A DNA stretch of 5,174 nt. Source: Candidatus Dormiibacterota bacterium. GTDB lineage: Bacteria > Chloroflexota > Dormibacteria > Aeolococcales > Aeolococcaceae. The stretch lies in NCBI GenBank assembly GCA_003136295.1, contig PLDZ01000140.1, positions 5,278-10,451 on the forward strand. The letters are read 5' to 3'. The position numbers and the translations under genes were made by a program. The notes beneath the pieces are model-generated. The model saw only the letters and a program-made list of their open reading frames with translations, ran no database searches and was not told where the DNA came from. Below, one piece after another: positions 1-5,089 of the stretch (its first letter is position 1; each line of letters begins with the position of its first letter).

Positions 1-633
1 CGAGAGGCGGGCGAGCCCCGCGAGGTACCGAGCCGGGTGAATGCTCGCCCCGTTGTCGGTGAGCATCCCGCCGAAGAAGCCACGGCACGGTGTCTCGCTT
101 GCGAGCGTTGCTTCCTCGAGCATCGCCGTGGACTCGCCGAGCCGTTGCCGGCGCTCGGCTTCGTCCTTGCGCAGGCCCTGCATCCGGGACGTTCGATGGG
201 CGAGGTGCAGCCACCCCGACTGGGCATACATGGCGTCCGGCGCGGCCGCTGCGGCGGTCCTGGCCACGAACTCGTAGGCGTCGACGCTCGCGTCATGCAG
301 CGCCCGGCCGGCGTCACCATGCTTGCGCTCGAGAAGGGCGACGCTGCGCCGGACGCCCGCGTGGACCATCCCAGCGTTGCGGCCGCTCGCACCCTCCCCC
401 AGCGCGCCACCGTCAACGACAATCGCGTGTTTTCCGAGCGACCCGAGCCGGGCGGCGGCCGCAAGCCCGGTGAAACCGGCGCCGATGACGACGACATCGG
501 CGGTCGCGGGAAGCTGCGACTCCGCGAGGCTGGGAAACGTGGTGTCGTCCCACCAGAGTGGCGTCTCGCGGTAATCCTCGGCGAGTGGCGCGGTGCCCTT
601 ACGGGGCCGACCAGAGGGCGACGAGATGCTCAT
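1..633 (-). CDS. FAD-dependent oxidoreductase, DAO/PuuB-like, N-terminal 211 residues (runs off left edge)
   Basis: Reading leftward from ATG at 633-631 gives an open frame of 211 codons to the window edge. Residues 46-56 (DVVVIGAGFTG) form the Rossmann GxGxxG dinucleotide-binding loop. It is followed by the acidic strand end IVVDGG (71-76) and the motif GASGRNAG (81-88), typical of DAO-fold amine oxidases such as gamma-glutamylputrescine oxidase (PuuB) and sarcosine/glycine oxidases. The lead-in ETPLWWDD (23-30) and the later IHPARYLAGLA (198-208) also fit this family. The family oxidises an amine C-N bond with FAD and usually passes electrons to O2, giving an aldehyde or imine plus ammonia. 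About half of a usual ~430-residue protein is visible, so the substrate-binding part is missing. It diverges from the regulator and aminotransferase, which suggests shared control and one amine-degradation pathway. The ribosome-binding site is weak (GAGTAG-like). Family assignment is firm; the substrate is inferred. Confidence 0.88.
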   Translation of the reverse strand, partial: MSISSPSGRPRKGTAPLAEDYRETPLWWDDTTFPSLAESQLPATADVVVIGAGFTGLAAAARLGSLGKHAIVVDGGALGEGASGRNAGMVHAGVRRSVALLERKHGDAGRALHDASVDAYEFVARTAAAAAPDAMYAQSGWLHLAHRTSRMQGLRKDEAERRQRLGESTAMLEEATLASETPCRGFFGGMLTDNGASIHPARYLAGLARLS

Positions 634-653
634 AATCTACTCAACAGTGGCAA

Positions 654-670
654 GTTCGACCGGGTCGGAC
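654..670. promoter_or_regulatory. 17-bp near-perfect palindrome, candidate operator
   Basis: GTTCGACC-G-GGTCGGAC is an inverted repeat with 7 of 8 half-site positions matching. It lies in the 81-bp gap between the divergent oxidoreductase (start 633) and regulator (start 715), about 21 bp from the first and 44 bp from the second. It is well placed as the binding site of the adjacent regulator controlling both directions. No convincing -35/-10 pair could be assigned. The function is inferred from position and symmetry only. Confidence 0.4.
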
Positions 671-701
671 AGCGTACCTGCTGCCTGCACCGTGTCGTGT
701 C

Positions 702-707
702 GAGGAG
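702..707 (+). promoter_or_regulatory. Shine-Dalgarno site that sets the regulator start
   Basis: GAGGAG sits 7 bases before GTG 715, an ideal spacing. The in-frame GTG at 697 and the many start codons further upstream lack such a site and would run antisense through the oxidoreductase. This fixes the regulator start at 715. Confidence 0.75.
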
Positions 708-714
708 TGTCCGC

Positions 715-1491
715 GTGGACGACATCCGCATCGGCGAGGTCGCCAGACGAGTCGGCGTGAGCCCCTCGACGCTCCGCGCATGGGAACGCAAAGGCCTGGT
801 GCGCCCGATGCGAGCCGGCGGGCGCCATCGCCGCTACACACCCGATGACATCGCGCGACTCCGCGACGTCCGCGCCCTGCTCACGCGTGGCTTCGCGCCA
901 CCGGCGCTGCATTCGCTCATCGCAGGCGACGCGGTGCCCGAGGATCCTGTTGTCGGCAAGCGCCTGCGCGCAGCTCGCACCAAACGAAGCCTGACGCTGC
1001 GAGGCGCGGCGGCGCGTACGGGTGTCTCCGCGTCGTACCTCAGCCTGGTTGAGCGAGGGCTTGCCGAACCCTCGGTGGCGATGCTCCAGCGCGTCGCCTC
1101 CGCGTATGGCGGCACGCTGCTCGAATTCTTCGGCGCGGCTCCCGCCGGGATGTCGGGCCCGAAGCTGGTGCGCACCACCGAGCGACGCCGGCTGCGCGGC
1201 TTCGACCGCGTCGAGATCGAGGACCTGGTCACGTTTCCCAACGCGGTGCTGGAGATCGACATCTTCAGCGTCGCCCCGGGCGGTGGCAGCGGCGGCGCGT
1301 ATTCGCATGACGGTGAGGAGGCGATCTACGTGCTCGACGGCGAGCTCGACGTCTGGCTCGACGATGCCGAGCACTTCCACATCGTGGCGGGTGACACGTT
1401 GTATTTCCGCAGTGCCCAGCAGCACCGCTGGATGAATCAATCCAGCGCCACGACCCGGCTGTTCTGGGTCAACACCCCACCAACGTTCTAA
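715..1491 (+). CDS. Transcriptional regulator with MerR-type HTH, XRE-type HTH and cupin domain
   Basis: This 258-residue protein has three modules. Residues 4-70 are a MerR-type winged helix: RIGEVARRVGVSPSTLRAWE, then GLVRP and GRHRRY as the wing. Residues 80-139 are an XRE/Cro-type helix-turn-helix: GKRLRAARTKRSLTLRGAA, then GVSASYLSLVERG. Residues 150-253 are a cupin with H198, E202 and G209 in motif 1, and G226, H237 and N241 in motif 2, so most metal or ligand positions are kept. XRE-cupin proteins such as PuuR sense small metabolites and repress catabolic genes. Here a second DNA-binding domain sits in front, and the usual MerR dimerisation coil and effector domain are absent. The gene is 15 bp upstream of the aminotransferase and divergent from the FAD oxidoreductase, so it probably controls both. 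The ligand is unknown; a polyamine or GABA-like compound is an inference. Confidence 0.9.
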   Translation: MDDIRIGEVARRVGVSPSTLRAWERKGLVRPMRAGGRHRRYTPDDIARLRDVRALLTRGFAPPALHSLIAGDAVPEDPVVGKRLRAARTKRSLTLRGAAARTGVSASYLSLVERGLAEPSVAMLQRVASAYGGTLLEFFGAAPAGMSGPKLVRTTERRRLRGFDRVEIEDLVTFPNAVLEIDIFSVAPGGGSGGAYSHDGEEAIYVLDGELDVWLDDAEHFHIVAGDTLYFRSAQQHRWMNQSSATTRLFWVNTPPTF

Positions 1492-1506
1492 GAGGAGCGC
1501 GTTTTT

Positions 1507-2796
1507 ATGAACACGGTCGAGAAGTACCGCCGCTATGTGAATACGAGCGCGCTCGCTGCGGTGGAGCCGATCACCGTCGAAAGCGCCCGCGGCGCGACCG
1601 TGACCGCAACCGACGGCACCGAGTACACGGATCTCTACTCGGGGATCGGGGTGGTCAACGCCGGCCATGTGCCGCCGAAAGTCGCGGAAGCCGCCAAGCG
1701 GCAGATGGACAAGGTCGTGCACTCCTGTTCCTATGTCTATCACGTCCCCGTCGTCGCGGACCTCGCGGAGCGGCTTGCCGAGATCACGCCCGGTCGCCTT
1801 CAGAAGACGTTCTTCGGGAACAGCGGCGCCGAGGCAGTCGAAGGCGCGCTCCGGCTCGCCCGCGCCTTCAGCGGCCGCCGCGAGATCATCGCGCTGCAGA
1901 GTTCGTTTCACGGCCGGACCGCCGGTGCGCTGGCGGTGACGGGCAATGCCCTGCGCAAGCATCGTGGCGGTGCGCAGATCGCCGGGATCGCATTCGCGCC
2001 GACGCCGAATCCCTATCGCTGCCGGATGTGCTCGGGCTCCTGCTCACTCGCCTGCGCTGACGCGGTCGACGACGTCATTCGCTACGACACGAGTGATGAC
2101 GTGGCAGCCTTCATCATCGAGCCGATCATCGGCGAGGGCGGCATCATCCCATTGCCACCGGGGTATCTCCGACGGGTCAAGGACATCCTCGATGCACGCG
2201 GCATCCTGCTCATCGTTGATGAGGTGCAGAGTGGCTTCGGGCGCAGCGGCAGGATGTTCGCCGTCGAAGCGTATGACGTCGAGCCCGACATCATGACCAT
2301 GGCCAAGGGAATCGCCAGCGGCTTTCCCCTCGGGGCGTTCATCGCACGCGAGGAGGTCGCCGATGCTTTCGAGCCGGGCGATCACATGAGCACCTTCGGG
2401 GGCAATCCCGTCTCCTGCGCCGCGGGCGTGGCCACCATCGACATGCTCGTCGAGGAGCGCTTGCCCGAGCGCTCGGCGCGTGTCGGCAAGGCGGTGATGG
2501 CCCGTCTCGATGCCTTCGCCGCGGAGTCGGACCTGGTCGGCGAGGTCCGCGGCAGCGGTCTTATGATCGGCGTCGAGTTGGTTCGCGACCGGGTGACCAA
2601 GGAGCCCGCCAGCGCGGAGGCGGCCGCCGTCAAGCGGCACTGCCGCGAGCGCGGCGTGCTCATCGGGGTGGGTGGGTCCCTGGGCAACGTGGTTCGCATC
2701 CAGCCACCCCTGGTGATCGGCGAGGAGGACCTCGACCGGGCGATCGGCGTGATCGAGGAAGCGGTCACGAGCCTGGCCGCGCAACCCGTCGGGTAG
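1507..2796 (+). CDS. PLP-dependent class III aminotransferase, GabT/PuuE-like
   Basis: This is a complete 429-residue protein, normal for class III (fold type I) aminotransferases. GNSGAEA (104-110) is the cofactor-phosphate loop. FHGRT (134-138) provides the aromatic residue stacking on PLP, with E205 in IIEPI, D238 in VDEVQ holding the pyridine nitrogen, and K267 in MAKG as the Schiff-base lysine. STFGGNP (295-301) is the second phosphate contact. R397 in VVRIQPP matches the carboxylate-binding Arg of GABA aminotransferase. The family moves an amino group from an omega-amino acid such as GABA to 2-oxoglutarate or pyruvate. GAGGAG at 1492-1497 lies 9 bases before the ATG. The gene follows the regulator by 15 bp, so the two are probably co-transcribed. 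A Cys cluster (C172, C175, C179, C183) lies on an internal loop. Class and activity are secure. GABA as substrate is likely but unproven; beta-alanine, diamine or AGXT2-like specificity is possible. Confidence 0.93.
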   Translation: MNTVEKYRRYVNTSALAAVEPITVESARGATVTATDGTEYTDLYSGIGVVNAGHVPPKVAEAAKRQMDKVVHSCSYVYHVPVVADLAERLAEITPGRLQKTFFGNSGAEAVEGALRLARAFSGRREIIALQSSFHGRTAGALAVTGNALRKHRGGAQIAGIAFAPTPNPYRCRMCSGSCSLACADAVDDVIRYDTSDDVAAFIIEPIIGEGGIIPLPPGYLRRVKDILDARGILLIVDEVQSGFGRSGRMFAVEAYDVEPDIMTMAKGIASGFPLGAFIAREEVADAFEPGDHMSTFGGNPVSCAAGVATIDMLVEERLPERSARVGKAVMARLDAFAAESDLVGEVRGSGLMIGVELVRDRVTKEPASAEAAAVKRHCRERGVLIGVGGSLGNVVRIQPPLVIGEEDLDRAIGVIEEAVTSLAAQPVG

Positions 2797-2838
2797 GTCA
2801 CTGAAAGACGTGCAGGCGTCCTGAGCGCCCAGTCAGTG
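2797..2838. terminator. Weak stem-loop between convergent genes, possible bidirectional terminator
   Basis: CACTGA (2799-2804) pairs with TCAGTG (2833-2838), and an inner CAGG-CGT-CCTG hairpin lies at 2813-2823. It fills the 36-bp gap between the convergent aminotransferase and methyltransferase and overlaps the methyltransferase stop. There is no U-tract and the stems are short, so this is weak evidence. Confidence 0.2.
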
Positions 2839-3618
2839 GCCGAGGGTCGCTTCGATACCGCGAACGTCGCGGTCCTCATCAGTGAGGACGGTTGGGGCGG
2901 CATAGCCCGCGCGGGTGAGCTCGTGGGCCAAGAGTTCAGCTTGGTGGCCTCCGAGCTCGAGCAGGAGCGCGCCACCGGGCCTGAGGAAGCGAGGACTGTC
3001 ACCGACGACTCGCCTGAGGAAATGCGTGCCGTCGGCGCCGCCGTCGTAGGAAAGCGTTGTCTCGAATGTGAACGTGTCCCGCTGGAGGAGCGGTAACTCG
3101 GGCGTCGGCACATACGGAACCACAGCTACCACAACGTCGACGCGTCCTTCGAGGTCGCGTGGCAGAGGGTCGAAGAGATCGCCTTGGTACACCTCGGCGC
3201 CGTTGGCCGCGGTGCACGCGACGGCTCGTGGATCGACATCGCACGCCACCACGCGAGCGCCCGGACGGTGCGCCCGGAGTACCTTCGCGATCGCGCCGGA
3301 TCCCGTGCAGAGGTCAATTGCCGTCCCAGTTTCCGGCAGCCGCTCGACTGCCCGGCGTGCGAGCGGTTCGCTGAGCCAGCGTGGCACGTAGACGTCGGGA
3401 TCGACTCGTATGTCGACGCCGCAGAACGAGACCCTGCCGGTGATCCAGGCGAGCGGCTCTCCCGTGATACGGCGTCGGACAGCCGCGTCGAGGAGCGTGA
3501 TGTTACCGGCGGCGTAGGCGAGAAGCTCCTCTGATTCCTCCACCGCCGCGATGAATCCTTTATTGGCCAGCAATGCGCTCAGCGATGCGGGATCGTTCGG
3601 TATCGCCACGAGAAGCAT
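2833..3618 (-). CDS. PrmC/HemK-related protein-(glutamine-N5) methyltransferase, variant motif IV
   Basis: This 261-residue SAM-dependent methyltransferase resembles PrmC/HemK, which methylates the Gln of the release-factor GGQ motif. GEPLAWITG (53-61) and VPR (78-80) match the PrmC N-terminal linker region. DLCTGSGAIA (102-111) is the SAM-binding motif I, followed by ACDVDP (125-130) and GDLFDPLP (146-153). LSYDGGADG (189-197) and GGALLLELG (215-223) are late core motifs. Canonical NPPY reads VVPY here (166-169), so the Asn that holds the target glutamine is Val. It is closest to the actinobacterial group of putative glutamine-N5 methyltransferases of unknown substrate. Two starts are possible: ATG 3618 with GGTGG 6 bases upstream, or GTG 3609 with GAGG 9 bases upstream. 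It lies 37 bp downstream of a tiny membrane-protein gene and converges on the aminotransferase. The fold is secure; activity and target are not. Confidence 0.87.
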   Translation of the reverse strand: MLLVAIPNDPASLSALLANKGFIAAVEESEELLAYAAGNITLLDAAVRRRITGEPLAWITGRVSFCGVDIRVDPDVYVPRWLSEPLARRAVERLPETGTAIDLCTGSGAIAKVLRAHRPGARVVACDVDPRAVACTAANGAEVYQGDLFDPLPRDLEGRVDVVVAVVPYVPTPELPLLQRDTFTFETTLSYDGGADGTHFLRRVVGDSPRFLRPGGALLLELGGHQAELLAHELTRAGYAAPTVLTDEDRDVRGIEATLGH

Positions 3619-3655
3619 CCTCGTCCACCCAGATGCACCGCGATTGGCACAAGGG

Positions 3656-3766
3656 TTAACAGCAACTGTCCGGCGGGCTCGCGATCGCGATGATGCCGCC
3701 GATCACGAGGAACGCGAGAACCAGCACGAACAGCGCGGCGATCACCCACTTCGTTCTCGTGTCCAT
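3656..3766 (-). CDS. 36-residue single-pass membrane protein
   Basis: ATG at 3766-3764 opens a 36-codon frame ending in TAA. The start MDTRTKW is positively charged. It is followed by about 22 hydrophobic residues (8-29, beginning VIAALFVLVLAFLVIGG) and a short tail ending PPDSCC. This is the layout of a small inner-membrane protein with a cytoplasmic N-terminus and two terminal cysteines outside. An in-frame TGA a few codons upstream fixes the start. Codons are strongly GC-biased at position three, as in neighbouring genes. No clear Shine-Dalgarno site is visible. The gene lies 37 bp upstream of the methyltransferase on the same strand and may be co-transcribed with it. I know no family for it; the membrane topology is inferred from hydrophobicity and charge. 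Confidence 0.55.
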   Translation of the reverse strand: MDTRTKWVIAALFVLVLAFLVIGGIIAIASPPDSCC

Positions 3767-3922
3767 GCGTGCGCCGAATCATGCACAAAGAGGCCTCGCA
3801 CCGGTCGTTGATCTGGCTGCGGCCGGAACCCGGACGAAGGTCAGCGTGGAGAAGTGATGGCGAGACGCGGCGGTGCGATGTGGACCAAGCACCGCGGGGT
3901 CCATTAGCCCGACGGACCCACC

Positions 3923-4072
3923 TCACGGGCCGCCGGGCCCGGAGCGCGAGGTCCGAGCATACTGCGCGAGTTCGCCCTTTGTGGGGGCGCGGCCCCAGTG
4001 CGGCTCTGTCCCGTCGAGCAGGTGCCGGCACTCGATGCACTTGAACCTGGGGCGGCCCGAGGCCAGCGGCAA
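3923..4072 (-). CDS. Possible small CxxC protein (uncertain)
   Basis: From a TTG at 4072 this frame encodes 49 residues containing RFKCIECRHLLDG, then EPHWGRAPTKGELAQYAR. The CxxC pair with nearby histidines is zinc-ribbon-like. Amino-acid composition and second-position base use look more protein-like than the opposite frame across 3923-4050. The frame stays open further upstream to 4207 and beyond, so the start is arbitrary, and no ribosome-binding site supports it. It overlaps a candidate on the other strand at 4035-4178. It may be a real short gene, the tail of a longer decayed gene, or chance. Confidence 0.3.
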   Translation of the reverse strand: MPLASGRPRFKCIECRHLLDGTEPHWGRAPTKGELAQYARTSRSGPGGP

Positions 4073-4178
4073 ACGGTCGCGATGGGCGCTCCTGGTGCTC
4101 CTGCCGTTCGCCATCCTCTGCGTAGGAGCGGTGGTCTGGATCGTTGTCGTGGGGTTCAACGTGATCGGAGCCCGATAG
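4035..4178 (+). CDS. Possible small single-pass membrane protein (uncertain)
   Basis: From ATG 4035 this frame encodes 47 residues: a basic start (GKRSRW at 13-18), then about 28 hydrophobic residues including LLVLLPFAILCVGAVVW, ending IGAR and TAG. Second-position base use in the hydrophobic part is strongly coding-like. The frame is open upstream to GTG 3873, but that extension is Pro/Arg/Cys-rich and unconvincing. No good ribosome-binding site is present. It is antisense to the CxxC candidate at 3923-4072, and at most one of the overlapping parts is likely to be real. No family is recognised. Confidence 0.35.
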   Translation: MHLNLGRPEASGKRSRWALLVLLPFAILCVGAVVWIVVVGFNVIGAR

Positions 4179-4204
4179 CCGACGATCGCGTCCGTGGCGG
4201 GATC

Positions 4205-4502
4205 CATACGCAGGTAAGCCTCTTTCTGCGGGTTGTGGTATGCCGCCGTGAATACGAATTAGTCCCTTCCGAAAGCGCGCGTAGGACAGCGTCCTGGCCT
4301 CCTCGCTTCCGTCGAAGCCGCGGAAGGCCACGGCTGCCTTGTCCACACCGGAGGCCTCCCCGAGTTGCTCGTGCGCGAACAGGAGATCCGAGTCCATCGC
4401 GAGCATGTCGTAAGCCCCTTCGCACTCTTCCACCGACATCGGTTCCTGGATGGACTCCGCGAGCCACGTGTACTCGAGCTCGTAGCCGCGCTCGAGGACA
4501 AA
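4205..4502 (-). pseudogene. yfbU: YfbU-family protein remnant, head missing and frameshifted
   Basis: Reading leftward from about 4500 gives LERGYELEYTWLAESIQ, then VEECEGAYDMLAMDSDLLF, GVDKAAVAFRGFDGSEEAR and LSYARF. This matches remembered E. coli YfbU (IERGYGLQ, EETCRTIIDIMEMYHAL, SIDERRVTFLGFDAATEAR, LGYVRF) along its core. YfbU is a widespread bacterial family of poorly defined function. Two lesions are visible. First, the roughly 30 N-terminal residues normally before ERGY, including a conserved LSNQY-like segment, are absent, and upstream sequence in this frame has no plausible start. Second, after YARF (about 4272) the frame loses similarity. The next frame resumes with YHNPQKEAYLRM (about 4240-4205), resembling the family's C-terminal P..xxYRRML segment, which implies a 1-nt frameshift near 4255-4265. 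The match is strong for the core and moderate for the frameshifted tail. Confidence 0.65.
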
Positions 4503-4843
4503 TGGGGCTGCCCGTGGGCAGGTACGCGCCTGTAACCTCGGAGGGAGTGACGGAAAGGGAGAGTCCGCCGACCGCGCGGGAACGTGCCCTCTTTGACGCC
4601 GCTGCGTACGGGCGTCCGGGCGAGTTCGTGCGGCTCTGCCAGATGCTCGGACGACACCCCAAGCAAGTGCTCGACAGCTACGACGCCGAGCCGTGGCGTT
4701 GGTTGATCGTGACCTTCTCCTCGCCTGGCATCGTCAGCGACTCGACGCGGGCGTTGAAGTTCCCCACTCGCATTCGTGCTCGTCTCGACGCCACGCGCGA
4801 GTACGTCGAGACGCCCTGGTGGCGCCGGATTGGTCGGCGCTAG
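4502..4843 (+). CDS. Hypothetical protein, 113 residues
   Basis: From ATG 4502 this frame encodes 113 residues with strongly GC-biased third positions and a globular, charged composition. Landmarks are TARERALFDAAAYGRPGEF (25-43), CQMLGRHPKQVLDSYDAEPW (47-66), WLIVTFSSPG (68-77) and a Trp-rich end (ETPWWRRIGRR). There are no membrane segments and no family I recognise. GAGG lies 4 bases before the ATG. An alternative GTG at 4547 follows GGAGG by only 2 bases. The ATG overlaps the broken end of the YfbU remnant on the opposite strand, so the first ~15 residues could be junction sequence. The stop TAG (4841-4843) lies inside the CTAG target site of the neighbouring IS end, so the C-terminus was probably not cut by the insertion. 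Confidence 0.6.
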   Translation: MGLPVGRYAPVTSEGVTERESPPTARERALFDAAAYGRPGEFVRLCQMLGRHPKQVLDSYDAEPWRWLIVTFSSPGIVSDSTRALKFPTRIRARLDATREYVETPWWRRIGRR

Positions 4844-4844
4844 A
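4839..4844. repeat. NCTAGN target site at the IS481 end (one copy of the expected duplication)
   Basis: The bases GCTAGA abut TGT at 4845, the expected first bases of an IS481-family end. Bordetella IS481 is known to insert at NCTAGN and duplicate 6 bp. Only one copy is present here because the other end of the element is lost. Confidence 0.55.
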
Positions 4845-5089
4845 TGTAATGCCCAGACACGTTGTTGAGACGTGAGATGGGCGGGAGCTGACCGAGGTTG
4901 GTATGAGCTCGGTGATGGTTGTAGATGTGGAGCCAGGTCGTCAAGGCGCGGGTTCGTCGCTCGTTTGAGGTGTAGGGGCGAACGTAGGCCCATTCCTCGA
5001 GCCGAGTGCGGTTGAAGCGCTCCACCTTGCCGTTCGTCTGGGGCCTGCGTGGCTGAGTGAAGCGTTGCACGGCGCCGCTTTCGAGACCG
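4840..5089 (-). pseudogene. IS481-family transposase, C-terminal fragment
   Basis: About 82 codons remain, ending in TAG at 4842-4840. RFTQPRRPQTNGKVERFNRT carries the last glutamate of the DDE catalytic triad (E in KVER). It is followed by LEEWAY, WLHIYNHHRAHTNLG and PPISRLNN, the standard C-terminal signature of IS481/IS3-type integrase-core transposases. The two catalytic aspartates and the N-terminal HTH of a ~320-residue protein are gone, because the frame runs straight into the 3' end of a tRNA gene at 5090. No start codon belongs to it, so it is a dead remnant. The two last codons (ATC TAG) extend past the likely element end into flanking DNA. Confidence 0.85.
4845..5089 (-). mobile_element. 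IS481-family insertion sequence, 5'-truncated remnant
   Basis: The likely terminus is TGTAATGCCCAGACA at 4845-4859, starting with TGT as IS481-family ends do and preceded by an NCTAGN target. About 245 bp of the element remain, whereas a full IS481-type element is about 1 kb. The other terminus and most of the transposase are missing. The break lies between the tRNA 3' end (5090) and about 5075, where transposase similarity becomes clear. The terminal repeat itself is inferred, since its partner is not visible. Confidence 0.65.

Noticed and set aside
693..703. Tandem GTGTC repeats before the regulator start
   Set aside because: Two short copies in GC-rich DNA overlapping the region before the ribosome site are most likely chance.
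37..714. Long N-terminal extension of the regulator (484-aa frame starting near position 37)
   Set aside because: It runs antisense through the clear FAD oxidoreductase, has no domain, and a good Shine-Dalgarno site at 702-707 supports GTG 715.
637..1962. 441-aa minus-strand open frame across the regulator and aminotransferase start
   Set aside because: It is an antisense shadow of two confident genes in GC-rich DNA; the translation is low-complexity and shows no motif.
2044..3113. Minus-strand frames opposite the aminotransferase (2044-2784 and 2382-3113)
   Set aside because: They are shadows of the PLP enzyme, with no recognisable domains; the second also crosses the intergenic gap and the methyltransferase in the wrong frame.
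3857..3907. 16-codon mini-ORF after GGAGAA (MARRGGAMW...)
   Set aside because: It is too short, has a 3-base spacing to the purine run, no downstream gene to attenuate and no conserved pattern.
3579..4439. 286-aa minus-strand frame
   Set aside because: Only its first ~55 residues are YfbU-like. After the frameshift the rest is Arg/His/Pro-rich noise crossing the small membrane protein in another frame.
3998..4843. 281-aa plus-strand frame ending with the unknown gene
   Set aside because: The first ~165 residues are low-complexity and antisense to the YfbU remnant. Only the part from 4502 looks like protein.
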